Positions 39,528 to 48,714 of a stretch of DNA of 64,000 nucleotides are shown here, in pieces (positions within the stretch are counted from its first letter, which is position 1; each line of letters begins with the position of its first letter). The stretch is from positions 1 to 64,000 of the forward strand of contig CAKVLD010000006.1 in NCBI GenBank assembly GCA_934755305.1. Direction: 5' to 3'. The stretch is from an uncultured Clostridium sp. (GTDB lineage: Bacteria; Bacillota; Clostridia; Clostridiales; Clostridiaceae). Position numbers and translations under genes: made by a program. The notes beneath the pieces were generated by a model. It did no database searches. It saw only the letters and a program-made list of their open reading frames with translations, and was not told the DNA's origin.

Positions 39528-40310
39528 TTAATTCCAATTATTCAAAATATTATCCCACATCATTTTCCCACACTTAGCTAATGTCACCGTTCCATAAACA
39601 CTATTAGGTATATTATTTGATAAAACAGAAAAAACAAAATCTCCTTTATCTAAATGTATTAAGGATGTATCATTTTCTATACCATCCTTATCCCCACTTT
39701 TACTAGCTATATTATACTTTGAATCATCTGGAATATATAAAGCCAATTTATTTTTTATTTGTTGCCTTGTTAAAATATCTATAAGCATAGTACTATTTTT
39801 ATCATTCAAGAAATTTTTATTATATAATATACTCCACATTTTTGTTAAATCTTTAGCTGTTGTTATATTTTCTTTTTCACCATCATAAACCAATCTTTCA
39901 TCTCTAGTTTTCCTATTTAAAACAGTATTACTCAATTCCATACTTTTTATATCACGATTTATATTATCCATACCTAATATTTCTATCAACTTATTTGCAG
40001 CAGTATTATCACTTTGTATAAGCATAACTACAAGAAGTTCAAATATTGTATATTGCCTCTCTCCAAACTCATGAATTATTCCAGTACCATATACTTTATC
40101 TTTTTTCTCAATAGATATTTTTTCTAAAAAACTCACTTTTTTATCTTCTTCTGCTTTAATTAATGACATAGCAATAGGTAATTTTATACATCCAGCAGCT
40201 ATCATTTCTTCATTTTCATTAAATCCATAAGTGAAGCCACCCCTTAAATCTTCAAAAAAGAATGAATACTTTCCTATCCTTGTTTTCAAGTATTTTTCTA
40301 TTTCCTTCAT
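39528..40310 (-). CDS. Class A beta-lactamase-like protein lacking the catalytic serine
   Basis: The 260-residue protein has the serine beta-lactamase fold of PF13354-type proteins: SDN motif QSDNTAANKLIE (about residues 98-109) and KSG in ASKSGDKDG (about 203-211). The nucleophile motif S-x-x-K reads GCIK in AAGCIKLPIA (about residues 40-43; codons GGA TGT ATA AAA), so serine is replaced by glycine. There is no signal peptide. It is probably not a resistance enzyme and may be a cytoplasmic pseudoenzyme. Monocistronic. Confidence 0.75.
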   Translation of the reverse strand: MKEIEKYLKTRIGKYSFFFEDLRGGFTYGFNENEEMIAAGCIKLPIAMSLIKAEEDKKVSFLEKISIEKKDKVYGTGIIHEFGERQYTIFELLVVMLIQSDNTAANKLIEILGMDNINRDIKSMELSNTVLNRKTRDERLVYDGEKENITTAKDLTKMWSILYNKNFLNDKNSTMLIDILTRQQIKNKLALYIPDDSKYNIASKSGDKDGIENDTSLIHLDKGDFVFSVLSNNIPNSVYGTVTLAKCGKMMWDNILNNWN

Positions 40311-40443
40311 AATACCCCCATATCCATAATTACTATAAACACTATAAAAAGGGGAAGAAAAAATTTTGACTTTGTAATCTCTATTTTAAAATTCACACAA
40401 AATCTTTTCTACCCTTTAAATTAAATCTGAAGAAATCTAACTC

Positions 40444-41544
40444 CTAATCCCCAAAAGATATACCTATCTTTTTAGCCATTGTCACTAATTCACCTTCAAC
40501 ATCTACTTGCTTAGTTTTCTGACCTATAACATTTTCCAAACTATCTGAAGATATATCATCTCCCTTTAAACAAACCATCTCTCCAAACTTACCTTTATTA
40601 ATTAAATCAACAGCAGCTACTCCATATCTTGTAGATAATATTCTATCAAAAGTTGATGTAATCCCACCTCTTTGAATATGTCCAAGAACAGTACATCTAA
40701 CTTCATGATCTTTTACTATAGCCTCTAAATCATTAGCCAGCTTGTTTCCTACACCACCTAGTCTTATAGGATCTGGGCTATCCTCTACTATTTTTGCAAC
40801 AACTACATCCCCATCTACAGATTTAGCTCCTTCTGCTACCACTATTATTGTAAATAATTTTCCCTCTCTTTTTCTTTCCTCTATCTTATCTACAATTTTA
40901 TTAATATCATATGGTATTTCAGGGATTAAGATTACATCAGCTGAACCTGCAATTCCAGATTCTAACGCAATCCATCCAGCACCTCTTCCCATGACTTCAC
41001 ATATCATTATCCTATGATGAGATTCAGCAGTTGTATGAAGTCTATCTAAAGCTTCAGTTGCAACATCTATAGCTGTGTTAAATCCAAAAGTTACATCAGT
41101 AGATGCTAAATCATTATCTATAGTCTTTGGTACTCCTATTACTTTAACACCTTTTCTTGAAAAGTCTCTTGCAGAAGTTAATGTTCCATCTCCACCAATA
41201 ACCACAAGAACATCCACACCTTCTTTTCTCATGTTTTCAACTGCTACATCTGAAACATCTTTTTTTACCTTTTGTCCATTTTCCTCCACCAGATAATCAA
41301 ATAAGTTGTCCTTATTAGAACTATATAAAATAGTTCCTCCCTTACTAAGAATTCCTGAAACTGATTCCAAAGTTAAAGGTACAAAATCATTATTGTATAA
41401 ACCTCTATAACCAAATTTATATCCAATAACTTCGTAACCACAATTTAATATTGCACTTCTCGTTACAGCTCTTATTACTGCATTAAGCCCCGGACAATCT
41501 CCTCCTCCTGTTAATAGTGCAATTTTCTTGATTCTTTCTGCCAT
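40444..41544 (-). CDS. 6-phosphofructokinase (group III-like)
   Basis: Phosphorylates fructose 6-phosphate in glycolysis. The 366-residue protein is longer than the classic 320-residue bacterial PfkA. It has LLTGGGDCPGLNAVIRA (about residues 9-25), the nucleotide motif GGDGT (about 105-109) and PKTIDNDL (about 126-133). Gly in GGDGT favours ATP, while Lys in PKTIDND is typical of group III and PPi-type enzymes. Donor choice is therefore not certain. GAGGGGG precedes the ATG. Monocistronic. Confidence 0.88.
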   Translation of the reverse strand: MAERIKKIALLTGGGDCPGLNAVIRAVTRSAILNCGYEVIGYKFGYRGLYNNDFVPLTLESVSGILSKGGTILYSSNKDNLFDYLVEENGQKVKKDVSDVAVENMRKEGVDVLVVIGGDGTLTSARDFSRKGVKVIGVPKTIDNDLASTDVTFGFNTAIDVATEALDRLHTTAESHHRIMICEVMGRGAGWIALESGIAGSADVILIPEIPYDINKIVDKIEERKREGKLFTIIVVAEGAKSVDGDVVVAKIVEDSPDPIRLGGVGNKLANDLEAIVKDHEVRCTVLGHIQRGGITSTFDRILSTRYGVAAVDLINKGKFGEMVCLKGDDISSDSLENVIGQKTKQVDVEGELVTMAKKIGISFGD

Positions 41545-41775
41545 AAAAAATCCCCCTCTACCAAAACCTCATACCATATTAATATTCACCTTATTTAAGG
41601 AAACTATAGCAAGACATATTCCGATAATGTTTACATAAAATTGCGTTTTCATTTCCTACAGTTATAATGTTATCACATTTTTTTCCATTTTAAAAGTGAT
41701 ATAAATTAATTTTATTAAAATATAATTTAAAATTGTAAGTGCTAACAATTTATTATTACTAATTTATATTTATTC

Positions 41776-41876
41776 AATAAAAAAGTGGATTCACCACGAT
41801 TCTATTAACTAAATTATATATTAATTTTATAAAATCATTTTTAGTATATTTACTTTTAACTGAATTCACTTTTTTC
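41776..41876 (-). repeat. Inverted-repeat element with copy 2 of the short intergenic repeat
   Basis: Arms AAAAAAGTGGATTCA (41779-41793) and TGAATTCACTTTTTT (41861-41875) pair at 14 of 15 positions. The first arm lies in a sequence related to 14721-14753. On the minus strand it ends GTGGTGAATCCAC plus six T, a terminator-like hairpin. It could be a small RNA with its terminator or a decayed MITE-like repeat. Confidence 0.5.
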
Positions 41877-41946
41877 AGCCATTCAATCAGAAGGCTAGTA
41901 ATAATCAGTGCTCCCTCTCAAAAAAGTTTTTAAATTTCCTATACAT

Positions 41947-42002
41947 AAAAAATAGTTGCACCAAAATATAGAATAAAAATTCTAAATCTTTGATACAACT
42001 AT
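41947..42002 (-). terminator. uppP terminator
   Basis: Stem ATAGTTG (41952-41958) / CAACTAT (41996-42002), with an extended inner stem and a minus-strand T run. Confidence 0.8.
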
Positions 42003-42018
42003 AAAAACAATATATATA

Positions 42019-42870
42019 TTATAATGTTATAACTTTAGTAAATACTAGTATAGCTAATAAAATTCCAGCGCACACTCTATATACAGCAAAGACTCTCATA
42101 GGTCTCTTCTTTAAATAAGCTACAAACTTTTCCATAACTACTATAGATACTATAAAAGCTACCACAAAACCAACTATTAAAGCTATCCAAGAACTTGTAT
42201 TCATAATTGAATAATCAAACTCAAGTAAATCCTTTCCTGATGATCCTATCATAGCAGGAATAGCCAAGAAAAATGAAAATTCTGCTGCTATCGGTGTTGA
42301 CAAACCTGCAACCCAGCCACCCATGATTGTAGAAGCACTTCTAGACATTCCAGGCCACATTGAAAGAACTTGAAAGATACCTACTTTAAGAGATTGAATA
42401 GGTGTAATCTTGTCTATATTCTTTACAGCACCTTTTCTTTTTCTAAAGATATTTTCTATAATTATAAGTAATAAACCACCAACTATAAATCCTACTATTA
42501 CTGCATTTCCATTAAATAATGACTTTATTTTCTTATAAAACAAAACTCCTACTATACCAGCTGGTATAGATCCAATAATTACATTTATTCCAAATCTAAA
42601 ACCTGTTTTACCTTCTTTACCTCTTGTAAATATATACTTAAAAAACTCTATAACACTATCTTTTATTTTACTCCAATATAATACTACAACTGCTAATATT
42701 GCTCCTAATTGAATAACAACTTCAAACATATCAGCAAACTCACCTTTAAAGTTAATAGCTGATCCTGCTAAAATCATATGCCCTGTTGATGACACAGGTA
42801 TAAACTCCGTCAACCCTTCAACAATAGCAATTATTATTGCTTTTAAAATTAAAATAAAATCTAATGACAC
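42019..42870 (-). CDS. uppP: Undecaprenyl-diphosphatase
   Basis: Membrane enzyme that dephosphorylates undecaprenyl diphosphate, recycling the peptidoglycan carrier and giving bacitracin tolerance. The 283-residue polytopic protein has the BacA/UppP motifs EGLTEFIPVSSTGHMIL (about residues 17-33) and PGMSRSASTIMGG (about 172-184). The start is GTG with only a weak ribosome site. Monocistronic with its own terminator. Confidence 0.94.
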   Translation of the reverse strand: MSLDFILILKAIIIAIVEGLTEFIPVSSTGHMILAGSAINFKGEFADMFEVVIQLGAILAVVVLYWSKIKDSVIEFFKYIFTRGKEGKTGFRFGINVIIGSIPAGIVGVLFYKKIKSLFNGNAVIVGFIVGGLLLIIIENIFRKRKGAVKNIDKITPIQSLKVGIFQVLSMWPGMSRSASTIMGGWVAGLSTPIAAEFSFFLAIPAMIGSSGKDLLEFDYSIMNTSSWIALIVGFVVAFIVSIVVMEKFVAYLKKRPMRVFAVYRVCAGILLAILVFTKVITL

Positions 42871-42927
42871 TTATTCATCACTCACTTCCATAAAAATTAT
42901 TATTTAAATCTTTTATTAAATATATTA

Positions 42928-44022
42928 TTAATTTTTTTGTATAACAATTTCACTTATCACAGTATTGTTTTCATCTATAAGCTCAATACTATTTGAACCC
43001 TTAACAAGTTCGAATTCTTTATACATATCTATATCAGCAAAATCTTCACCATTAATCTTAATATGACTATCCTTTAATACACAACCATCTCTAAAAGCAG
43101 ATGCTATAAAAATTGGATTTTCTTCTTTAGCACCACTTGGTTTCTTCATTATTAACAAATAAGATTTCCCATCAAGCCCTTCACTTTTAAAATCTGGTGC
43201 ATAATTAAACATTTCTTTAGAATTAGTATAAATAGTTGGCGATACATAATTAGCGCCTTTCTTTAAACTTATGATTTCTTCACCTTGAAGATAAGTAATA
43301 TATGTATTACTCTTTTTCATACTAAGTGTATTATCTATTGCTATAGTATATGATGACATGAATTTCTTCATTTTTTTAACGTAAGACTTCTCTACTTCTT
43401 GACCCATATAATTTAAGTCTTTAAGATTTGATTCCATAACTTCTAACGCAGATAACTTTATACCATCCTTTTCAAAATATCCACCTTTTCTAAAGTCTAT
43501 CATAACCCATTTAGATGATTCATGACTCCAGTATTCTACCACATAATAGCTTGGAGTAGATTCACTTTCAGCATCTTCTTTTCTAAATTCACCCACTCTA
43601 CTAATAAGACCTACACTTTGCAACAAATCACGTTCTATTATTGCCATATCTCTTCCTGAAACCTTTTTACTGGTGCCTTTTTCTTTAAGAATATCATATC
43701 CATTTACTGCTGACGAATCACTAACATCATCATATTCAACAATAGTATTTAATATTTCAGTAACTTTTAACGCTTTTTCTATTTCAGTTTCTCCCGATGC
43801 TATTTCAGAAACTCTATAAGTTCCATCTAAATTTCTAGTAACTAAACTGTTATTTAATGAATCAGTATTTTCATAAAATAATTCAATATTATTTTCATTA
43901 TACATATTATCCCATGAAATAACATCTAATGACTTCTTAGCTTTAAAAGTTTTAGAATAAAGCATTGCACACACAACAATAATACCTACTAATAATATTC
44001 CTCTCAAAATTTTTTTACTCAT
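42928..44022 (-). CDS. Membrane-anchored protein with degenerate transglutaminase-like core
   Basis: The 364-residue protein has one N-terminal membrane segment (about residues 5-22) and an extracellular part. Around residues 125-180 the pattern GRDMAIIERDLLQSVGLISRVGEF and YYVVEYWSHESSKWVMIDF resembles transglutaminase-like domains, but the catalytic Cys and His positions are not Cys and His; only the final Asp fits. The C-terminal third looks like a beta-sandwich. AGGAGGGG precedes the ATG. It follows the TPR gene in one operon. Confidence 0.55.
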   Translation of the reverse strand: MSKKILRGILLVGIIVVCAMLYSKTFKAKKSLDVISWDNMYNENNIELFYENTDSLNNSLVTRNLDGTYRVSEIASGETEIEKALKVTEILNTIVEYDDVSDSSAVNGYDILKEKGTSKKVSGRDMAIIERDLLQSVGLISRVGEFRKEDAESESTPSYYVVEYWSHESSKWVMIDFRKGGYFEKDGIKLSALEVMESNLKDLNYMGQEVEKSYVKKMKKFMSSYTIAIDNTLSMKKSNTYITYLQGEEIISLKKGANYVSPTIYTNSKEMFNYAPDFKSEGLDGKSYLLIMKKPSGAKEENPIFIASAFRDGCVLKDSHIKINGEDFADIDMYKEFELVKGSNSIELIDENNTVISEIVIQKN

Positions 44023-44088
44023 TATATGCCCCTCCTACCTTCAATAAAATTAGGAAATTGAACTTCAACTCAATTTCCTAATTTACAT

Positions 44089-45843
44089 TTAATTATACAA
44101 TTCAATATCTATAGCTTTTATTTCTGCTTCATTTTTATCATCTTTATATCTTTCATTAGCCGCCTTAGCTTTATTATAATTTGCGGTAATAACTTCTTTA
44201 AGTTTTGTAGATATATCTTCATTTATACCTTCATAAGCAGACTTTAAATTTATTAACCCTCTTTCTATATCTCCTTCTACCTTAATATAATAGAAAGCTG
44301 CATTATTTAAACTTATAATATCATTTTTATTTATTGAATAAGCATTTCTGATTTCTTTTATACCTTTATCATTTTCACCCTTTTGTAAATATAAAGCACC
44401 TAAATCTCTATGATATTCACCCACACTGCCATCAAGTTCTATAGCTTTTTTATATAACTCAATTGCCTCATCCGTTTTTTCTAAAGATTTCTTTATTAAA
44501 GCCATATTATAATAATTATCTGAAACTCCATATAAACCAGCTAATAAACTATACATTTCATATGCTTTTTCTTGTTTTTTAGCTGTATTATTATAAAACT
44601 CAGCTGCGTTTCTTAATATATTATAATTAGTAGGATCTTTATAAATACCTTCTCTTAAATAAGGTTCAACCATCTCACTACTCTTATCATCCAACAAAAT
44701 TCTCGGTATTAAGACTCCATAATTTTCTGCATAATCCGGATTCTTTATAACACTATATTTAGCATACTCTAAAGCTTTAGTATAATTTCCTTGTTTATAA
44801 TATTTCCACGACATTATATTATCGATTAAATAATTTTCTTCTTTATTTTTCAAAATATTATCTATAACTTCTTCTGCTAAATCACTATTTTCTGAATTTT
44901 CTAATAAAGTAGCTTTAACAGTATAAATCATTATATTTCCTATATCTTCATTCTCAATCTCTTCAAAAAGTTTTAAACCATTTTCACTTTCCTCTGCAAA
45001 CATAGAATAATACTTTATCAACATTACTTTATAAAAAATATCTTCTGAATCTTCTTCCATATATCTTGTTAACTTTTCATATATATCTACTCTATTTTCC
45101 TTTACTAATTGATCCATTATGTTAAATATTTGAACTTCATCTTTATCTAGATACCAAGCCTTCTTTAGAGTATTTAAAGCAGTATCCAAATTTCCTGCAA
45201 TAATATTCATTTTAGAATATCTAATTAATTCACTTACTGAAGACTCATCTAAAGAATAGCTATTTATAATATCTTTTGCTTTATCCAACTCCCCAGATTC
45301 TATGTATATAATCACCATAGTATTTTGTAATTCTTTATCATTTGAATTTTCTAGCAAAAATACTTCTCCATATTCTAACGCTTTACTTACATCACCATTA
45401 ATTAATGCTGTTAAAGCAATCTCACTTCCTAATGTACCATCATCATCCCTATACTTTTCCGACTGTGTATAGATTAATTTATTTCTAGTATCATAAGCCT
45501 TAGCTAGTAATCTGTTGCACATATCCTTTTCACCTTTTACTGAATACACTTGTGCTTGTTTTACAATCTCTTCTGGCCATTCTTCCTTTTCTTGAAGCTT
45601 CTCATATTCTTTTATCGCTTCATCATATTTCTTATCATAAAAATATTGTTCTGCCTTATTTGTAGTTATATTTACAGTCTCTTCTTCTCCCATAATTTTC
45701 TTACAAACAAAAGTTACTAAAAAAGCAAATATTATCACACCACCTATAGTTACTACTGATTCTAAATTAGATCTAACATTATCTTTAACTTTCAAATTTG
45801 TATTAGTTAATTCTTTTTTCTGTTTTAAACTATCCGTACTCAT
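44089..45843 (-). CDS. Membrane-anchored TPR-repeat protein
   Basis: The 584-residue protein has a short cytosolic N-terminus, one membrane segment (about residues 31-50) and a long row of tetratricopeptide repeats, for example AEQYFYDKKYDEAIKEYEKL near 63 and MALIKKSLEKTDEAIELYKKAIEL near 450. It is probably a protein-interaction scaffold at the envelope. AGGAGG precedes the ATG. It is first of two genes and divergent from murT-gatD. Confidence 0.72.
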   Translation of the reverse strand: MSTDSLKQKKELTNTNLKVKDNVRSNLESVVTIGGVIIFAFLVTFVCKKIMGEEETVNITTNKAEQYFYDKKYDEAIKEYEKLQEKEEWPEEIVKQAQVYSVKGEKDMCNRLLAKAYDTRNKLIYTQSEKYRDDDGTLGSEIALTALINGDVSKALEYGEVFLLENSNDKELQNTMVIIYIESGELDKAKDIINSYSLDESSVSELIRYSKMNIIAGNLDTALNTLKKAWYLDKDEVQIFNIMDQLVKENRVDIYEKLTRYMEEDSEDIFYKVMLIKYYSMFAEESENGLKLFEEIENEDIGNIMIYTVKATLLENSENSDLAEEVIDNILKNKEENYLIDNIMSWKYYKQGNYTKALEYAKYSVIKNPDYAENYGVLIPRILLDDKSSEMVEPYLREGIYKDPTNYNILRNAAEFYNNTAKKQEKAYEMYSLLAGLYGVSDNYYNMALIKKSLEKTDEAIELYKKAIELDGSVGEYHRDLGALYLQKGENDKGIKEIRNAYSINKNDIISLNNAAFYYIKVEGDIERGLINLKSAYEGINEDISTKLKEVITANYNKAKAANERYKDDKNEAEIKAIDIELYN

Positions 45844-45925
45844 AGAACCTCCTATCTTTTTGTGTGCACATGTTTACATCATTTTATTCTATCATTAATG
45901 TAAATAAAAATCTACTAAAAATACA

Positions 45926-45955
45926 TTGATGTCAAAAACAGGTTTATGCTATACT
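45926..45955 (+). promoter_or_regulatory. Candidate murT-gatD promoter
   Basis: TTGATG (45926-45931), 18 bp, TATACT (45950-45955), about 50 bp before the murT ribosome site. Confidence 0.6.
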
Positions 45956-46019
45956 TAATGTCAAAGTAAAAAAGAATTTTGACATTTATAAACTAAGAGC
46001 ATTTAAGGTGGTGATTAAG

Positions 46020-47369
46020 ATTAAAATTAAATCAATTTTAAGTTTACTTGCAGGCAAAACTACTATTTTCTTATCAAAACATATTTTAAAAGGTGGTAGT
46101 ACTTTTCCTGGAACTGTTGCCTTAAAGTTTGATAAAGAAATCTTAAAGGTGGTAGCTAAAGGCTACAAAGTCATTCTTGTTACTGGTACAAATGGTAAAA
46201 CCACAACTACTAGTATGATTTCAAATATTTTTAAGGAAAAAGGATACAGGGTAATAACCAATAGTACTGGTGCTAATCTTTTTAGAGGAATTGTTACATG
46301 TTTTATAGACAACTATAGGTTCTTCAAAAACAATAAAGATAGTTACGCAATAATTGAAGTAGATGAAGCTAATGTAAAATTTGTAACTGAGTATATAACA
46401 CCTGAAATTATAACTATTACAAATATCTTTAGAGATCAACTCGACAGATATGGAGAAGTCTATACTACTCTAACAAAAATATTAGAGGGAGTTAATAAAG
46501 TTCCAGAAACAAAACTAATTTTAAATGGTGATGACTCTTTATTCGGAAAACTAGATGTAAAAAACCAAACTATTTATTATGGTTTTAACAAAACTATAAA
46601 TGATGAAACTGCTATAGATATTAACGCAGATGCTAAGTTCTGCAAATTTTGCAAAGCACCTTACAAATATAACTTTATAACTTATAATCACTTAGGAGAT
46701 TTTTATTGTCCTGAATGTGGATATAAGCGCTCAGATTTAAAATATGCTATAAATGATATTTTAGATGTGTCTCCTAATGAATCAACTGTTGTAATTAATG
46801 ATACAAAACTTACAATTAGTCAATCTGGTTTATATAATATTTATAATGGTTTATGCGCTTTTGCCATAGGTAACGAAATGAACATCGAAAATAAATATAT
46901 AGCTGATTCCTTATGTAAACAAGATTCTAGTTTTGGTAGACAAGAAGAAATTATAATTGATGATAAGAAAGCTAAGATAATACTAGTAAAAAATCCAGCC
47001 GGATATAATCAAGCCTTAGAAACACTTTGCTTAAATAAAGAAGATTTTTCCACTTTATTTATGCTAAATGATAACTATGCTGATGGTACTGATGTTTCAT
47101 GGATATGGGATGTAAATTTTGAAAAATTATCTTCTCTTCCTATCAAAGATGTCTTTATTTCTGGTACTAGATTATATGATATGGCTGTAAGGTTAAAAAC
47201 TGCTGGGCTTAATACTGATTCTTTTATCGTAGAAGAAGATTACGAATTATTAACTGAAAAAATTAAAAATTCATCTACTGAAAGAATATATATTTTAGCT
47301 ACTTATACTGCTATGATTAATTATAGAAAATATCTACACTCAAAAGGCTACATCAAAAAGCTTTGGTAA
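46020..47369 (+). CDS. murT: Lipid II isoglutaminyl synthase, Mur-ligase subunit MurT
   Basis: With GatD it amidates the D-glutamate of lipid II. The product has the Mur-ligase ATP loop VTGTNGKTTTTSMI (about residue 55), a four-cysteine zinc-ribbon insert (CKFCKAP and CPECGY) and the C-terminal DUF1727 region. The ribosome site TTAAGGTGGTGATT (46003-46016) nearly matches the full anti-SD, so the in-frame GTGs at 46008 and 46011 lie inside it. The well-placed codon is ATT at 46020, a rare start. The gene after it is gatD, 17 bp away. Confidence 0.9.
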   Translation: MKIKSILSLLAGKTTIFLSKHILKGGSTFPGTVALKFDKEILKVVAKGYKVILVTGTNGKTTTTSMISNIFKEKGYRVITNSTGANLFRGIVTCFIDNYRFFKNNKDSYAIIEVDEANVKFVTEYITPEIITITNIFRDQLDRYGEVYTTLTKILEGVNKVPETKLILNGDDSLFGKLDVKNQTIYYGFNKTINDETAIDINADAKFCKFCKAPYKYNFITYNHLGDFYCPECGYKRSDLKYAINDILDVSPNESTVVINDTKLTISQSGLYNIYNGLCAFAIGNEMNIENKYIADSLCKQDSSFGRQEEIIIDDKKAKIILVKNPAGYNQALETLCLNKEDFSTLFMLNDNYADGTDVSWIWDVNFEKLSSLPIKDVFISGTRLYDMAVRLKTAGLNTDSFIVEEDYELLTEKIKNSSTERIYILATYTAMINYRKYLHSKGYIKKLW

Positions 47370-47386
47370 AATTTTAGGAGGATATT

Positions 47387-48127
47387 ATGGAATTAAACAT
47401 TTGTCACCTTTATCCTGATTTATTAAATGTTTATGGAGATATTGGAAACATATTAGTCTTAAAGGATAGAGCTACTAGACGTGGAATTAAAGTCAATGTA
47501 ATAAATACTTCTCTAAATGATGACTTTAATAAAGATGATGTTGATATAGTGCTATTTGGAGGCGGTCAAGATTATGAACAAGTCATTGTATCTGAGGATT
47601 TAAAAAATAATAAAAAAGAAGCTATTACTGATTATATTGAAAGTGGTAAAGTATTCTTAGCTATTTGTGGAGGTTACCAACTTCTAGGGAAATATTACAG
47701 AGCTCCAAACGGTGAAAAATTGAACGGTCTTGGAATTTTAGATATATACACTGAAGGTGGAGATACTAGATTTATAGGAAACACAGTAATACACAACGAA
47801 GATCTTAATGAAACTTATGTAGGTTTTGAAAATCATTCTGGTAGAACTTTCATAAATAATTTAAAACCGCTTGGTAAATGTATTTATGGATATGGTAATA
47901 ATGGTGAAGATGGTAATGAAGGTTGTATTTACAAAAATACATTTGGTACCTACTTTCATGGATCTTTATTATCAAAAAATCCAGAACTTGCAGATAGATT
48001 ATTAAAATTAGCTTTAGAAAATAAATATAAACAAGAAATTAATTTTGAAGATATAGATGATACTTTTACTATAAAAGCTAAAGAATCTATAATTTCAAAG
48101 TATAAAGCTGAAAATTGGAATAAATAA
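47387..48127 (+). CDS. gatD: Lipid II isoglutaminyl synthase, glutaminase subunit GatD
   Basis: Class I glutamine amidotransferase that supplies ammonia to MurT. The 246-residue protein has the nucleophile elbow AICGGYQLLG (about residues 93-102, Cys) and the catalytic His in TYFHGSLLSKNPEL (about 188-201). AGGAGG precedes the ATG. Amidated lipid II is needed for efficient crosslinking in many Firmicutes. The operon ends at the terminator after it. Confidence 0.94.
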   Translation: MELNICHLYPDLLNVYGDIGNILVLKDRATRRGIKVNVINTSLNDDFNKDDVDIVLFGGGQDYEQVIVSEDLKNNKKEAITDYIESGKVFLAICGGYQLLGKYYRAPNGEKLNGLGILDIYTEGGDTRFIGNTVIHNEDLNETYVGFENHSGRTFINNLKPLGKCIYGYGNNGEDGNEGCIYKNTFGTYFHGSLLSKNPELADRLLKLALENKYKQEINFEDIDDTFTIKAKESIISKYKAENWNK

Positions 48128-48141
48128 AATCTATAAGGATT

Positions 48142-48171
48142 GTCACACTAAAATAGTGTGACGCTTTTTTT
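48142..48171 (+). terminator. murT-gatD terminator
   Basis: Perfect 9-bp stem GTCACACTA / TAGTGTGAC followed by a T7 run. Confidence 0.93.
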
Positions 48172-48258
48172 CTATAAAAAAACATATACATCAAACACAT
48201 CAAAAAAATATATGCATCAAAAGAATATACATATATAAAATATTAAATTGAATATAGG

Positions 48259-48308
48259 AAAAGGAGCTTGTCACTAACTATTTTAAGGTTAATGTCATAA
48301 CTCCTTTA
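48259..48308. terminator. Imperfect hairpin, probable terminator of the 73-residue gene
   Basis: AAAGGAG (48260-48266) pairs with CTCCTTT (48301-48307), with further matches inside. T-rich tails occur on both sides. A small structured RNA is also possible. Confidence 0.5.
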
Positions 48309-48337
48309 TATTTTATTATGTACTTTTTATAATTAGA

Positions 48338-48559
48338 CTATCCTATCTTACTTTTAACCCCTGCCATCTCATCTGATATCGGTGTTAATATGTCTTTAAT
48401 AAGCCCCTTTTTTTTATTTGCGTAAAAATAGAAATCATCGCCAACTTTACAACGTATATATTGATTTTTCACAATTTTGTATTTATTGCCGTTATAGTCA
48501 ACACCCACATAATAATTTTTCGATTCACTTTTTATTATACATCTATATGCATCACTCAC
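48338..48559 (-). CDS. Small hypothetical protein
   Basis: The 73-residue product (GTG start; AGGGGA about 11 bases upstream) has alternating strand-like segments in YYVGVDYNGNKYKIVKNQY and KVGDDFYFYANKKKG, so it may be a small beta-barrel. There is no signal, membrane segment or known motif. It is isolated between gatD and dacA, on the other strand. Confidence 0.5.
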   Translation of the reverse strand: MSDAYRCIIKSESKNYYVGVDYNGNKYKIVKNQYIRCKVGDDFYFYANKKKGLIKDILTPISDEMAGVKSKIG

Positions 48560-48638
48560 TGCTTTCTCAATCCCCTATACTTTTTTTATTATATTATATC
48601 ACATTTTTCGCAAATAATCTTTTGTAACATTTTTGTTA

Positions 48639-48667
48639 TTGTTATTGATTTTTATAAATGCTATACT
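48639..48667 (+). promoter_or_regulatory. Candidate dacA promoter
   Basis: TTGTTA (48639-48644), 17 bp, TATACT (48662-48667), about 35 bp before the dacA ribosome site. Confidence 0.6.
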
Positions 48668-48714
48668 AAGAATGTTTTTAAAATAATATTTTTTCAGAGA
48701 TGGGGAGATAAACC

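Larger units (their letters stand above)
41545..42018. other. Structured intergenic region between uppP and pfk
   Basis: Contains the uppP terminator, an 98-nt inverted-repeat element and a further small hairpin (AGCC..GGCT, 41877-41896). The part at 41590-41770 next to pfk must hold the pfk promoter. I see no open reading frame. Confidence 0.6.

Noticed and set aside
48179..48237. Short CATCAAA-type repeats after the gatD terminator
   Set aside because: Spacing and sequence are irregular; it looks like simple AT-rich sequence.
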